Positions 24,186 to 32,762 are shown, numbered from the stretch's first letter. The stretch: DNA of 38,127 nucleotides from Magnetospirillum sp. (GCA_016212565.1 JACRFY010000295.1:1-38127); one strand, 5' to 3'. A program made the numbers and translations. Notes: a model not told the origin generated them from the letters alone.

Positions 24186-25889
24186 ATGCTCACCCGGTTG
24201 ATAAATCTTCGGATCGGCATCAAGGTTTTTGTGGCCCCTGCTTTGCTGATTGCCTGCATGGCATTGCTCGCCGGGATTTTCCATTCCAGCACCGGTCGCC
24301 AGGGCTCGGCATTGACCGAGCTGTTCGACGGCTCGATGCAGCGCGACAAGGTCATCGCCCAGGTGCAGATCGGCAGTGCCACCACACAAGCCAATCTTTA
24401 CCGCCTGCTCGGCTGGCAGAGCAGCGGCGTCGATAAGGACAAGGTGGGGGGACTGGAGCGCCGCATCAAATCCGAGCTCGCCGCGGTCAAGGCGACCTTT
24501 GCCCGCTATCGCGGCCTGGTCGTCGATGGCGATGAGATCGCATTGGCCGATCAGGCCGGCGTCGCCTTGGTCGAATTCGAGAAGGCGGTCGCCGACGTCC
24601 TCGACATGTATGCCATCGACGACGTGACCGCTCTGGTGTTCATGGTCAATACCGAGCAGCAATATGACAAATTGAACCGCGCCTTGACGGCGGTGGCCAC
24701 CGCGTCCGCGGACCATACCCGGCACGTCTATGGGGCTGCCCAAGAGGTGGAAGCATCGTCGCGTTTGATGTTTTTCAGCGTATTTGCCCTGTTCCTGTTC
24801 ATCGGCGTGACGGTGACCTTGGCTCTGGGGCGCGCCATCAGCCGCCCGGTGACCCGACTCACCAACGCAATGGCCTCATTGGCCGAGGGAAGGAAGGGCA
24901 TCGAAATTCCCTCGCTGGGCAGCCGGGACGAAGTCGGAGCGATGGCTCGCACGGTGGCGATCTTCCGCGATCACATGGTGAAAGCCGAGCGGCTGGAGGC
25001 GGAGCAGCGGGCCGATTCCGACCGCAGGTTGGCGGTGGCGGCCCAGCATGAGCAAATGATCGACCAGTTCAACGGCGTCATGCGGCACACCCTGGCGGGG
25101 ATGATGTCGACGGTCGAGGTCGTCCGCACCACGTCGGATTCACTCCAGTCCACGGCCAAGGCGACCAGCGACCAGGGCGCGACCGTCGCTGCCGCCGCCG
25201 AACGTTCATCGGCCAATGTCGAGACGGTGGCCGCCGCCGCCGAGGAACTCGGCATGTCGGTTCGCGAGATCAGCCGTCAGGTCAATGAGAGCACCCGCAT
25301 CACCCGCGAGGCCGTGGCCGGCATTCATACCGCGACGAGCACCATCGACGGCCTGGACTCCGCGGCGCGCAAGATCGGCGAGATCGTCGGCATGATCACC
25401 GACATCGCCGGCCAGACCAATCTGCTGGCACTGAACGCCACCATCGAGGCGGCGCGGGCCGGCGAGGCGGGAAAAGGCTTCGCCGTCGTCGCCGGCGAGG
25501 TCAAGAACCTGGCCACTCAGACCGCCAGGGCGACCGATGACATTGCCGGCCAGATCGCCGGTATTCAGTCGATCAGCCGCGAGGCGGTCGAAACCATCCG
25601 CAGCGTCGGCTCGACCGTCGAGCGGGTGAGCGAGATTGCCGCCTCGATCGCGTCGGCGGTCGAGCAGCAATCGGCGGCGACCAACGAGATCGTCCGCAAC
25701 GTCCAGCAGGCGGCGAGCGGCAACGATGAAATCACCCGCAACATCCATGATGTCGCCCAAGAGGCCACCGCCACCGGTGCGATGGCCGATTCCATGCATC
25801 AAGCGGCGGTGGACCTGGCGCGTGAGGCGGCCAGTCTCGACCATGAGGTGTCGTCGTTCCTGACCAAGGTCACCAGCGGCGCGGCGTGA
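24186..25889 (+). CDS. Methyl-accepting chemotaxis protein
   Basis: The 567-aa receptor has a first membrane helix (about 13-33), a mostly helical periplasmic domain (about 35-190, four-helix-bundle type), a second helix (about 195-217), and a HAMP domain ([20 protein letters not shown]). A long coiled coil leads to the signalling hairpin [20 protein letters not shown] followed by [20 protein letters not shown]. This tip is the common alphaproteobacterial form and differs from the operon receptor at 5396. ATG 24186 lies 5 nt after GGTGGAGG; a GTG at 24159 is in frame. No CheR pentapeptide is seen at the end. It is probably co-transcribed with the Cache protein gene, and is convergent with tyrS 13 nt away. 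Confidence 0.9.
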   Translation: MLTRLINLRIGIKVFVAPALLIACMALLAGIFHSSTGRQGSALTELFDGSMQRDKVIAQVQIGSATTQANLYRLLGWQSSGVDKDKVGGLERRIKSELAAVKATFARYRGLVVDGDEIALADQAGVALVEFEKAVADVLDMYAIDDVTALVFMVNTEQQYDKLNRALTAVATASADHTRHVYGAAQEVEASSRLMFFSVFALFLFIGVTVTLALGRAISRPVTRLTNAMASLAEGRKGIEIPSLGSRDEVGAMARTVAIFRDHMVKAERLEAEQRADSDRRLAVAAQHEQMIDQFNGVMRHTLAGMMSTVEVVRTTSDSLQSTAKATSDQGATVAAAAERSSANVETVAAAAEELGMSVREISRQVNESTRITREAVAGIHTATSTIDGLDSAARKIGEIVGMITDIAGQTNLLALNATIEAARAGEAGKGFAVVAGEVKNLATQTARATDDIAGQIAGIQSISREAVETIRSVGSTVERVSEIAASIASAVEQQSAATNEIVRNVQQAASGNDEITRNIHDVAQEATATGAMADSMHQAAVDLAREAASLDHEVSSFLTKVTSGAA

Positions 25890-25902
25890 GGCCGGCGAGG
25901 GC

Positions 25903-27153
25903 TTATTCCGCCTTGACCAGCGCGTGGCGCTTCTTGCCGGCGGTCAGCTTGATGGCGCCGTCCTTGAAGCTGGCGGTGCCCAGCGGCGCCATGGCGTCCT
26001 TGACCGCCTCGTCGTTGACCTTGGCGCCGCCCTGCTGGATCAGGCGGCGCGCCTCGCCGTTGGACGCGACCAGACCGGCGCGGACGAACAGTTGGAAGGC
26101 GGGAATGCCGGCCGTCAGCTCGGCGGCGGGGATCAGCACCGTCGGCAGGGTGTCGCCCAGCGCCCCCTGTTCGAAGGTCTTCTTCGCCGTCTCGGCGGCT
26201 TCGGCGGCGGCGGCATCGCCGCGGGCCAGGCGGGTGACCTCTCCGGCGAGGATCTTCTTCGCCTCGTTGATCTCGGCGCCCTGAAGGGCTTCCAGGCGGG
26301 CGATTTCATCGAGCGGCATCTCGGTGAACAGGCGCAGGAAGCGGCCGACGTCGCCGTCCTCGGTGTTGCGCCAGTATTGCCAGAAGTCCCAGTTCGACAG
26401 CTTCTCCTGGTTCAGCCACACCGCGCCCTGCGCGCTCTTGCCCATCTTGGCGCCCGAAGAGGTGGTCAGCAGCGGGCTGGTCAGGCCGTAGACCTCGGCC
26501 TGATCGACGCGGCGCGACAGCTCGACGCCGTTGACGATGTTGCCCCACTGGTCCGAGCCGCCCATTTGCAGGATGCACCGCTGGCGGCGCCACAGCTCCA
26601 GGAAGTCGAAGCCCTGGAGGATCATGTAATTGAATTCCAGGAAGGTCAGCGGCTGCTCGCGCTCCAGGCGCATCTTGACCGAGTCGAAGGTCAGCATGCG
26701 GTTGACGGTGAAATGGCGGCCGTAATCGCGCAGGAAGTCGATGTAGTTGAGCTTGTCCAGCCAATCGGCGTTGTTGACCATTTCGGCGTCGGTGGCCCCG
26801 GAGCCGAAGGTCAGGTACTTGCCGAACACGCTCTGGATGCCGGCCATGTTGGCGTTGATGTCGGCATCGGACAGCATGCGCCGCGCCTCGTCCTTGCCCG
26901 AGGGGTCGCCGATCCGGGTGGTGCCGCCGCCCATCAGCACGATCGGCTTGTTGCCGGTCTTCTGCCACCAGCGCAGCAGCATGATCGGCAGCAGCGACCC
27001 CACATGCAGCGAATCGGCGGTGCAGTCGAAGCCGATGTAGCACACTTGCGCTCCGGCGATCAGCTTCTGGTCGAGGCCGTCGGTGTCGGTGCACTGATGG
27101 ACGAAGCCACGCTCGGTGACAACGCGAAGGAATTCGGAGCGGGGGGAGCCCAT
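25903..27153 (-). CDS. tyrS: Tyrosyl-tRNA synthetase
   Basis: The 416-aa class I synthetase charges tRNA-Tyr. The HIGH motif appears as HVGS (50-53) within [16 protein letters not shown]. The tyrosine-binding site includes [13 protein letters not shown] (197-209), and the KMSKS loop is KMGKS (236-240). A C-terminal S4 RNA-binding domain ([20 protein letters not shown] and NDEAVKD) completes the protein at normal length. It is transcribed leftward and is divergent from anmK, with a YkgJ-type gene in between. No T-box or other leader structure was evident. Confidence 0.95.
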   Translation of the reverse strand: MGSPRSEFLRVVTERGFVHQCTDTDGLDQKLIAGAQVCYIGFDCTADSLHVGSLLPIMLLRWWQKTGNKPIVLMGGGTTRIGDPSGKDEARRMLSDADINANMAGIQSVFGKYLTFGSGATDAEMVNNADWLDKLNYIDFLRDYGRHFTVNRMLTFDSVKMRLEREQPLTFLEFNYMILQGFDFLELWRRQRCILQMGGSDQWGNIVNGVELSRRVDQAEVYGLTSPLLTTSSGAKMGKSAQGAVWLNQEKLSNWDFWQYWRNTEDGDVGRFLRLFTEMPLDEIARLEALQGAEINEAKKILAGEVTRLARGDAAAAEAAETAKKTFEQGALGDTLPTVLIPAAELTAGIPAFQLFVRAGLVASNGEARRLIQQGGAKVNDEAVKDAMAPLGTASFKDGAIKLTAGKKRHALVKAE

Positions 27154-27250
27154 GGTCGCCTGCCTGCTTGCGGGGAGGTCGCCCGTTTAGCACACTCGCG
27201 ACCGTGTCACAATGCGCCGGGCGTCCGCAAGGCGGCCGAAACGCCATAAC

Positions 27251-27320
27251 CACGAAGGCACGAAGATGGTGAGAGCGAGCGAGGCCACATCTCACACCCG
27301 CGTTTCTTCGTGCCTTCGTG
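27251..27320. repeat. Inverted-repeat intergenic element between tyrS and the YkgJ-type gene
   Basis: CACGAAGGCACGAAGA (27251-27266) and its exact reverse complement TCTTCGTGCCTTCGTG (27305-27320) are 16-bp arms around a 38-nt spacer. The spacer holds a smaller GTGAGA/TCTCAC stem. Sequences built on this motif are dispersed repeats in many proteobacteria. There is no transposase and no visible target duplication. Confidence 0.65.
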
Positions 27321-27373
27321 AAGGTTTCTCCTCCGTCGTCGCTGGGTTATCATCGCCCGCCTTCGAGGACGCG

Positions 27374-27919
27374 ATGCCAACAATGACCATGACACGGGAA
27401 CAATTGTCTGCCCTGGCGACGGAAAGCCTGACTGCGGCGGAGGAGGCTTTTGCCGCCCATCGGCAGCACGCCGCGCCGGCAATGTCACGCATCCAATGCG
27501 TTGCCGGATGCGAATACTGTTGCCACATTTCCGTCGGCGTCACCGCTGCCGAGGCGACTTTGATCGCCGGCCACCTGGCCGGGCAGTCCAGGCTCAAGCG
27601 GGACGCCGTGCTGCGCGGTCTGAAGCGGGTCGCCGGCGTGGCGACGGGCGCGCGGCTGGCGAAGAGGATCGCCTGCCCTTTTCTCGCCAAGAAATCGTGT
27701 TCCATCTATGCCATCCGCCCGTTCGCCTGCCGGGGATGGAACTCGGCCGATGCCGAGGCCTGCCGGCGCATGCTGGAGACGGCGGACCAAGGTTTTCCGG
27801 TTCCGGTGTATCGGCCGCAACGGGAGCTGTTCGCCGGCGCCGCGGCGGCTTTGGCGGACCGGCTCGGTGCGGGCGCCAGCGGCGAGTTGTGCGCCATGGT
27901 GCTGAAGGCGCTGGGGTAA
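27374..27919 (+). CDS. YkgJ-family cysteine-cluster protein
   Basis: The 181-aa protein has the cysteine pattern of the YkgJ (zinc/iron-chelating, CxxCC) family: C42, C46, C49 and C50 in CVAGCEYCCHISVGVT, then C101, C109 and C119 in CPFLAKKSCSIYAIRPFACRG, with a further C130. Such proteins are thought to bind a metal or a cluster; the biochemical role is unknown. It has no signal peptide. I chose ATG 27374 because it follows CGAGGA, and the preceding region is the repeat element. It sits between the divergent tyrS and anmK genes and may have inserted with the repeat. Confidence 0.8.
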   Translation: MPTMTMTREQLSALATESLTAAEEAFAAHRQHAAPAMSRIQCVAGCEYCCHISVGVTAAEATLIAGHLAGQSRLKRDAVLRGLKRVAGVATGARLAKRIACPFLAKKSCSIYAIRPFACRGWNSADAEACRRMLETADQGFPVPVYRPQRELFAGAAAALADRLGAGASGELCAMVLKALG

Positions 27920-27924
27920 TTCGT

Positions 27925-27970
27925 TAGCCGCCCAGCGAGCGGAGCGAGCGTCCGGCGAGGGCTATTTTTT
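27925..27970 (+). terminator. Intrinsic terminator after the YkgJ-type gene
   Basis: TAGCC (27925-27929) with an inner GCC pairs with GGC and GGCTA (27960-27964), followed directly by six T residues (27965-27970). It ends only 16 nt before the anmK ATG, so it could also act on transcripts entering anmK. Confidence 0.6.
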
Positions 27971-27986
27971 CTAGGGTGAGCGCACC

Positions 27987-29069
27987 ATGACCATGCTGGC
28001 TTTGGGACTGATGAGCGGCACCTCGCTGGACGGCGTCGACGCGGCGGTGGCGGTCACCGACGGCGTGGCGGTCGAGCGGCTGGGGCCGGCCTTGACGGTG
28101 CCCTACGAGCCCGGCCAGCGCGAGCGCTTGCGGGCGGTGCTGGGCGGCATCGGCGACGTCGCCGCGGTCGAGGCCGAACTGACCGCCTTTCATGCCGAGG
28201 TCGTCGCCCTTTTGCTCGCCGATCATGGGCTGTCGGCGGCGGAGGTCGACGTGGTCGGCTTTCATGGCCACACCATCCTCCATCGCCCGGCCGAGCGCCG
28301 CACCTGGCAGATCGGCGACGGCCAGGCGCTGGCCGACCGCACCGGCATTCCGGTGGTGTGCGATTTCCGCACCGCGGACGTGGAGGCGGGCGGGCAGGGG
28401 GCGCCGCTGGTGCCCGCCTATCACCGCGCCCTGGCCGCCGGCATCGCGCGGCCGCTGGCGGTGCTCAATCTCGGCGGAGTCGGCAACGTCACCTGGATCG
28501 GCGAGGACGACGCCCTGCTGGCCTTCGACACCGGGCCCGGCAACGCGCTGATCGACGATTGGGCCCTGGCCCATACCGGCAAGCCGGTCGATCTCGGCGG
28601 CAAACTGGCGCGGATGGGGCGGGTGGATGCGGCGGCGGTGAAACGCTTTGCCGCTCATCCGTACTTCGCCGTCCGGCCGCCGAAATCCCTCGACCGCGAC
28701 GATTTCCGCACCTTTGCCGCCGCATTGGTGACCGGACTGGGGGCCGCCGACGGCGCCGCCACCCTGACCGCCTGCACCGCCCGCGCCGCCGCGCTGGCTC
28801 GACGCCATTTTCCCAAGCCGGCCATGCGCTGGCTGGTGTGCGGCGGCGGCCGCCACAATCCGGCCCTGATGGCGGCGCTGGCGGCGGAGTTCAACGTCCC
28901 CGTCGATGCGGTCGAAGCGGTGGGCTGGGACGGCGACGCGCTGGAGGCCCAGGCCTTCGCCTTTCTCGCCGTGCGCAGCTTGCGCGGCCTGCCCTTGACC
29001 TTTCCTGAAACCACCGGCGGCCCGGCAGCATCCTGCGGCGGCCGCCTCCATCGTCCCCGGGAGACCTGA
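27987..29069 (+). CDS. anmK: Anhydro-N-acetylmuramic acid kinase
   Basis: The 360-aa enzyme opens and phosphorylates 1,6-anhydro-MurNAc to MurNAc-6-phosphate during peptidoglycan recycling. Family motifs are the N-terminal GLMSGTSLDGVDAAV (7-21), GFHGHTILHRP, TWQIGDGQALA, the phosphate loop LNLGGVGNVTWI, FDTGPGNALIDDW and a C-terminal CGGGRHNPALM. The length is typical. It lies in the usual alphaproteobacterial position next to, and divergent from, tyrS, except for the intervening YkgJ-type gene. It starts 17 nt after a terminator-like hairpin. Confidence 0.93.
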   Translation: MTMLALGLMSGTSLDGVDAAVAVTDGVAVERLGPALTVPYEPGQRERLRAVLGGIGDVAAVEAELTAFHAEVVALLLADHGLSAAEVDVVGFHGHTILHRPAERRTWQIGDGQALADRTGIPVVCDFRTADVEAGGQGAPLVPAYHRALAAGIARPLAVLNLGGVGNVTWIGEDDALLAFDTGPGNALIDDWALAHTGKPVDLGGKLARMGRVDAAAVKRFAAHPYFAVRPPKSLDRDDFRTFAAALVTGLGAADGAATLTACTARAAALARRHFPKPAMRWLVCGGGRHNPALMAALAAEFNVPVDAVEAVGWDGDALEAQAFAFLAVRSLRGLPLTFPETTGGPAASCGGRLHRPRET

Positions 29070-29072
29070 CCC

Positions 29073-29393
29073 ATGCGCCTGCCGATTGTGCTGTTCGCCG
29101 CCGCCCTGCTGGTGTCCACCCCCGCCTTCGCCGATCAGGATACGGCCATCAAGGCGGTCCGCGCGCAGCCGCGCGCGCTGGATGCCGTCGTCGATTCCGG
29201 CGGCAACATGTATGTCAGCGTCAAGGAGGACAGCAAGTTCCCCTGGAGCCAGTACGCCGCCGGCCTGTGCCAGGTGGTGAAGCCGCACCAGGGGCGCATC
29301 TTCAAGGTCCGGGTGGTCGACATTCTGTCGGTGATGGCCTCCCGCGCCCCCGGTGGCTGGAAGCGCCTGGGCGAAGCGAGTTGCGCGAATTAG
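29073..29393 (+). CDS. Small secreted protein of unknown function
   Basis: This 106-aa protein has a clear signal peptide (MRLPIVLFAAALLVSTPAFA, cleavage before DQ) and a mature part of about 85 residues with two cysteines (GLCQVV and ASCAN), which may form a disulfide. I do not recognise the family. It starts 3 nt after the anmK stop and is probably co-transcribed with it, but that does not define a function. It is convergent with the hydrolase gene downstream. Confidence 0.65.
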   Translation: MRLPIVLFAAALLVSTPAFADQDTAIKAVRAQPRALDAVVDSGGNMYVSVKEDSKFPWSQYAAGLCQVVKPHQGRIFKVRVVDILSVMASRAPGGWKRLGEASCAN

Positions 29394-29395
29394 CC

Positions 29396-29423
29396 GCCCT
29401 CGCCCTCGCAGGGGAGAGGGGGC
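29396..29423. terminator. Imperfect GC-rich hairpin between convergent genes
   Basis: GCCCTC at 29396-29401 can pair with GAGGGGGC (29416-29423) with a bulge. This is the only structured sequence in the 40-nt gap between the convergent small secreted protein and hydrolase genes. It is similar in composition to the CCCTCTCCC repeats elsewhere in the window. Confidence 0.3.
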
Positions 29424-29433
29424 TTATCCGTCT

Positions 29434-30123
29434 TCAACCCACCGCTGCGGCCAATTCCGGCTCGAGCACCACCGGGTGCGGCGCGTCGGCGACGGCTTCG
29501 CTCAGATACTCCTCGACCATCGTGCCCAACTGGTCGAGCTGGGTGCCGAAGAAATGGTTGGCTCCCTCGATGGTCTGATAGCGCACCTTGATGTTGCGCT
29601 GGGTCGACAGCTTCTGCGCCAGCTTGGCTGCCGAAGCCTCGGGGACCATTTCGTCGGCGGTCCCGTGGACGATCAGGCCCGAGGACGGGCAGGGGGCGAG
29701 GAAGGTGAAGTCGTAGTGGTTGGCCGGCGGCGCCACCGAGATGAAGCCGTCGATCTCCGGCCGCCGCATCAGCAATTGCATGCCGATCCAGGCCCCGAAC
29801 GAGAACCCGCCCACCCAGCAGGCGGCGGCGTTGGGGTTGTAGGTCTGCGCCCAGTCCAGCGCCGACGCCGCATCCGACAATTCGCCCTGGCCATTGTCGA
29901 AGCGCCCCTGGCTGCGGCCAACGCCGCGGAAGTTGAAGCGCAACGTCGAAAAGCCACGCCTGACGAAGGCGTGATAGAGGGCATAGACCACTTTGTTGTT
30001 CATCGTCCCGCCATGCTGCGGGTGAGGATGAAGCAGCAGCGCGATCGGTGCAGTCGGGGAGCGTCCGTGATGATAGCGCCCCTCAAGACGGCCGTCGGGT
30101 CCATTGAAAATCACTTCGGGCAT
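29434..30123 (-). CDS. Alpha/beta hydrolase (COG2945-like)
   Basis: The 229-aa protein has a compact alpha/beta-hydrolase fold with triad candidates S108 (GGFSFGAWIG), D157 (VHGTADEMVP) and H190 (EGANHFFG). The oxyanion region LLLHPHPQHGGTMNNKVV and the RFNFRGVGRSQG motif are characteristic of the small COG2945 hydrolases. The substrate is unknown. No signal peptide is present. I chose ATG 30123 because AGGA lies 9 nt upstream; a further in-frame ATG at 30168 would add 15 unconserved residues. It is divergent from the cysE-isc operon, with a 213-nt shared upstream region. Confidence 0.85.
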   Translation of the reverse strand: MPEVIFNGPDGRLEGRYHHGRSPTAPIALLLHPHPQHGGTMNNKVVYALYHAFVRRGFSTLRFNFRGVGRSQGRFDNGQGELSDAASALDWAQTYNPNAAACWVGGFSFGAWIGMQLLMRRPEIDGFISVAPPANHYDFTFLAPCPSSGLIVHGTADEMVPEASAAKLAQKLSTQRNIKVRYQTIEGANHFFGTQLDQLGTMVEEYLSEAVADAPHPVVLEPELAAAVG

Positions 30124-30218
30124 CTGTCGTCCTGTGCAGTCCGATTGGACCGGCGCCGCGGATACCATACCCGCGGTGTCGGAGAATAAGCGGCGAACGA
30201 ATTGGCAGCGAGCCGGTC

Positions 30219-30243
30219 AAACTTGACCAGCCTTGTCGGGCAT
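30219..30243 (+). promoter_or_regulatory. Putative type-1 IscR-binding site
   Basis: Aligned without gaps to the E. coli type-1 IscR consensus (ATASYYGACT-RWWW-YAGTCRRSTAT), 18 of 25 positions agree by my count, including both half-site cores: CTTGAC at 30222-30227 and GTCGGG near 30235-30240. The site overlaps the -35 and spacer of the operon promoter, the right place for repression by [2Fe-2S]-IscR. An additional GGTCAA-AC-TTGACC inverted repeat (30215-30228) overlaps it. I recalled the consensus from memory; binding is inference. Confidence 0.5.
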
Positions 30244-30251
30244 CCTATATT
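30223..30251 (+). promoter_or_regulatory. Sigma70-type promoter of the cysE-isc operon
   Basis: TTGACC (30223-30228) and TATATT (30246-30251) are separated by exactly 17 nt, one of the best housekeeping promoter matches in the window. The predicted start is near 30258, giving an 80-nt leader to cysE. That leader has a hairpin AGGATGG/CCATCCT (30273-30279 with 30290-30296). Confidence 0.65.
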
Positions 30252-30336
30252 CACCTTCGATGCATCGCAGGAAGGATGGCTTCCCCCCTCCATCCTGGGG
30301 TGCGGTTAGAAACCACAATTTAGCATATTGCCCGCC

Positions 30337-31086
30337 ATGGTTTTCAAGAGACTTCGCGAAGATATCGCTTCCATCCGCCAGCGGGACCCCGCTGCCCATT
30401 CCTGGCTGGAGGTGGTGCTGTGTTATCCCGGCTTCCATGCGGTGGTGATCCACCGGTTGGCGGCGGGGTGCTGGCGGCACGGATTCAGGCTGCTCGGCCG
30501 TGTGCTGTCGCATATGGCCAAGGTCTTTACCGGCATCGAAATTCATCCCGGTGCGAGCATCGGCCGGCGCTTCTTCATCGACCACGGCACCGGGGTGGTG
30601 ATCGGCGAGACGGCGGTGGTGGGCGACGACGTGACCCTCTACCACGGCGTCACCCTGGGCGGCACCTCGCTGCACAAGGGCAAGCGCCATCCCACGCTGG
30701 AGAACGGCGTGATCGTCGGCTCGGGGGCCCAGGTGTTGGGGCCGATCACCGTCGGCGAGGGTGCTCGCATCGGCGCCAATGCGGTGGTGCTGACCGACGT
30801 CCCGGCAGGGGTGACCATGGTCGGTATCCCGGCGCGGATGGTGATGCGGCGGCAAAAGCCGCAGGAGCCGGAATTCTGCGCCTACGGTGTCTCTACCGAG
30901 GAACTGCCCGATCCGGTGGCCCGCGCCATCGATTCGCTGCGCAGTCAGGTGGGCGCGCTGATGGCTCGGATCGCCGAGTTGGAGACGGAACTGCACGGCG
31001 CATCGTCCATCGACGGTCGCGGACCGCGGGTGATCGCCGGCAAGGACGACGACGAAGAAGGCCCGCCCTCGGCGGCCACACTGTGA
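30337..31086 (+). CDS. cysE: Serine O-acetyltransferase
   Basis: The 249-aa enzyme makes O-acetylserine from serine and acetyl-CoA, the committed step of cysteine synthesis. A helical N-terminus (about 1-60) leads to a left-handed beta-helix of hexapeptide repeats: [40 protein letters not shown], then [21 protein letters not shown] and a loop ending in [20 protein letters not shown]. The likely catalytic histidines H83 and H103 are present. It is of the shorter EpsC/CysE2 type, with a charged C-terminal tail. ATG 30337 is preferred over TTG 30328, but neither has a strong RBS. It is first in the Fe-S operon, so cysteine supply and desulfurases would be co-expressed. Confidence 0.92.
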   Translation: MVFKRLREDIASIRQRDPAAHSWLEVVLCYPGFHAVVIHRLAAGCWRHGFRLLGRVLSHMAKVFTGIEIHPGASIGRRFFIDHGTGVVIGETAVVGDDVTLYHGVTLGGTSLHKGKRHPTLENGVIVGSGAQVLGPITVGEGARIGANAVVLTDVPAGVTMVGIPARMVMRRQKPQEPEFCAYGVSTEELPDPVARAIDSLRSQVGALMARIAELETELHGASSIDGRGPRVIAGKDDDEEGPPSAATL

Positions 31087-31089
31087 AGA

Positions 31090-31102
31090 CCGCCTCGGGC
31101 GG
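31090..31102 (+). other. Hairpin in the cysE-iscR gap
   Basis: CCGCC-TCG-GGCGG forms a 5-bp stem in the 42-nt space between cysE and iscR, just before CGACCTTT. It may be an RNA processing or weak attenuation point that separates cysE from isc expression; this is speculative. Confidence 0.3.
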
Positions 31103-31128
31103 CGACCTTTGAATAGGGAGACACGGAC

Positions 31129-31596
31129 GTGAAGCTCAGCACCAAAGGACGCTATGCGGTGATGGCGATGGTGGATCTGGCCGGCCACGCGCAGGGAAGC
31201 CCGGTGGCGCTCGCCGACATCGCCGAGCGCCAGGAGATTTCGCTGTCCTATCTGGAGCAGCTGTTCGGCAAGCTGCGCAAGGGCGGTCTGGTCAAGAGCG
31301 TGCGCGGTCCCGGCGGCGGCTATCTCCTCGCTCGTCCGGCGCCGCAGCTGCGCATCTCGGACATCATTCTGGCGGTCGACGAGCCGATCCAGACCACCCG
31401 CTGCGCGCCGGGAACGCCGGCCGGCTGCCACAACAACAAGGGCCGCTGCCTGACCCACGATCTGTGGGAGGAACTGGGCAACCAGATCTACCTCTACCTG
31501 TCGTCGGTGTCGCTGGCCGACGTCTGCGAGCGGCGCATCCTCGGCAGTTCGGGCGTGTTTCACGGCACCGCCGGCAGTGCGGTGGCCGCGCAGTAG
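31129..31596 (+). CDS. iscR: Rrf2-family Fe-S regulator IscR
   Basis: The 155-aa regulator has a winged helix (MKLSTKGRYAVMAMVDLA, LADIAERQEISLSYLEQLF) and the wing RGPGGGYLLARP. Its cluster ligands are C92, C100, C107 and H110 (RCAPGTPAGC, GRCLTHDLW). In E. coli IscR the ligands are C92, C98, C104 and H107, so the loop here is longer by two and one residues, but the Cys3-His set is complete. It should bind a [2Fe-2S] cluster and repress isc genes when Fe-S supply is adequate. GTG 31129 follows AGGGAGA. An IscR-like site lies in the promoter of its own operon, upstream of cysE. Confidence 0.92.
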   Translation: MKLSTKGRYAVMAMVDLAGHAQGSPVALADIAERQEISLSYLEQLFGKLRKGGLVKSVRGPGGGYLLARPAPQLRISDIILAVDEPIQTTRCAPGTPAGCHNNKGRCLTHDLWEELGNQIYLYLSSVSLADVCERRILGSSGVFHGTAGSAVAAQ

Positions 31597-31612
31597 CGTC
31601 GGAGTACGAGCC

Positions 31613-32746
31613 GTGGGCATCTATCTCGATCATAATGCCGGCGGACCGGTCCGCCCCGAGGTGGCGTCGGCGATGGCCGAGGCGCTGGCCGAGGGGGGGA
31701 ACCCCTCGTCGGTGCATGCCGGCGGCCGGCGTGCCCGGCGGCGGATCGAGGATGCCCGCGCCCAGGTGGCGGCGTTGATCGGCATCGCCCCGTCCGCCAT
31801 CGTCTTCACCTCCGGCGGCAGCGAGGCCAACGCCTTGGCGCTGAGAGGCTGTGGGCGGGAGCGGCTGCTGGTCTCTGCGGTCGAACATGCGTCGGTGCTG
31901 GAGTGTGGTGCGGCGGTCGAACGGATTCCCGTCGATGGCGCCGGCATCGTCGACCTCGTTGCCCTCGAACACCTGTTGGCCGGCGACGCGCGGCCGGCGC
32001 TGGTGTCGGTGATGCTGGCCAACAACGAGACCGGGGTGGTGCAACCGGTCGCTGCCGTGGCGGCGATGGCCCGGCGCTTCGGTGCCCTGGTTCACTGCGA
32101 CGCCGTCCAGGCTGCGGGGCGGATGGCGGTGGCGATGTCGGACCTGGCTGTCGATTTTCTGACACTGTCGGCCCACAAGATGGGCGGGCCGTCGGGAATC
32201 GGGGCGTTGGCCCTGCGCGACGCCGATTTTCCCCTGGCCCCGATCTTGCTGGGAGGCGGGCAGGAGCGCCGTCGCCGCGCCGGCACCGAAAATTTGTCGG
32301 GAATCGTCGGTTTCGGGGTCGCGGCGACCCTTGCGGGGGATGACGTGAGTACTGGAAATACCATATTAGAGATGTATCATCTGCGAGACGCTCTCGAACC
32401 CGTGGCGACGGCGCGGGTGCCGGGGGCGGTGGTGGTCGCGGCGGGCGCGGTTCGCCTGCCCAATACCACGTGCCTGGTCCTGCCCGAGGTGGCGGGGCAG
32501 ACGCAGGTGATGGCGCTGGATCTGGCCGGCATCGCGGTCAGCGCCGGTTCGGCCTGCTCGTCGGGCAAGGTGGGGGCGTCGCACGTGCTGGCGGCGATGG
32601 GGCTGGGGGGAATGGCGGGGTGCGCCATCCGTATCAGCCTCGGACGGTCCAGCCGGGCGGAAGAGGTGACGGCATTCGTCGATGCGTGGGCCGAACTGGC
32701 CGCGCGCAAGGGATTTGAGGTCAGACAGGCGGCCAAGGCCGCGTGA
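31613..32746 (+). CDS. Cysteine desulfurase of the NifS/IscS family (additional copy)
   Basis: The 377-aa class V aminotransferase-fold enzyme has the PLP-binding lysine K189 ([14 protein letters not shown]), H92 (EHAS), and the persulfide-forming C315 in a mobile loop ([17 protein letters not shown]). The N-terminal motif is [14 protein letters not shown], where IscS/NifS usually have NATTP. It is only distantly similar to the IscS that follows. Residues around 242-262 are encoded by an unusually AT-rich patch (32344-32390). GTG 31613 follows GGAG by 8 nt. It lies between iscR and iscS; a second desulfurase here may serve another sulfur acceptor. That is inference. Confidence 0.88.
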   Translation: MGIYLDHNAGGPVRPEVASAMAEALAEGGNPSSVHAGGRRARRRIEDARAQVAALIGIAPSAIVFTSGGSEANALALRGCGRERLLVSAVEHASVLECGAAVERIPVDGAGIVDLVALEHLLAGDARPALVSVMLANNETGVVQPVAAVAAMARRFGALVHCDAVQAAGRMAVAMSDLAVDFLTLSAHKMGGPSGIGALALRDADFPLAPILLGGGQERRRRAGTENLSGIVGFGVAATLAGDDVSTGNTILEMYHLRDALEPVATARVPGAVVVAAGAVRLPNTTCLVLPEVAGQTQVMALDLAGIAVSAGSACSSGKVGASHVLAAMGLGGMAGCAIRISLGRSSRAEEVTAFVDAWAELAARKGFEVRQAAKAA

Positions 32747-32762
32747 GCGAAGGGAATACGGC

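Noticed and set aside
30233-30448. A small ORF in the leader of the cysE-isc operon as a leader peptide
   Set aside because: It overlaps the promoter -10 and runs well into cysE. It has no RBS and no run of regulatory codons.
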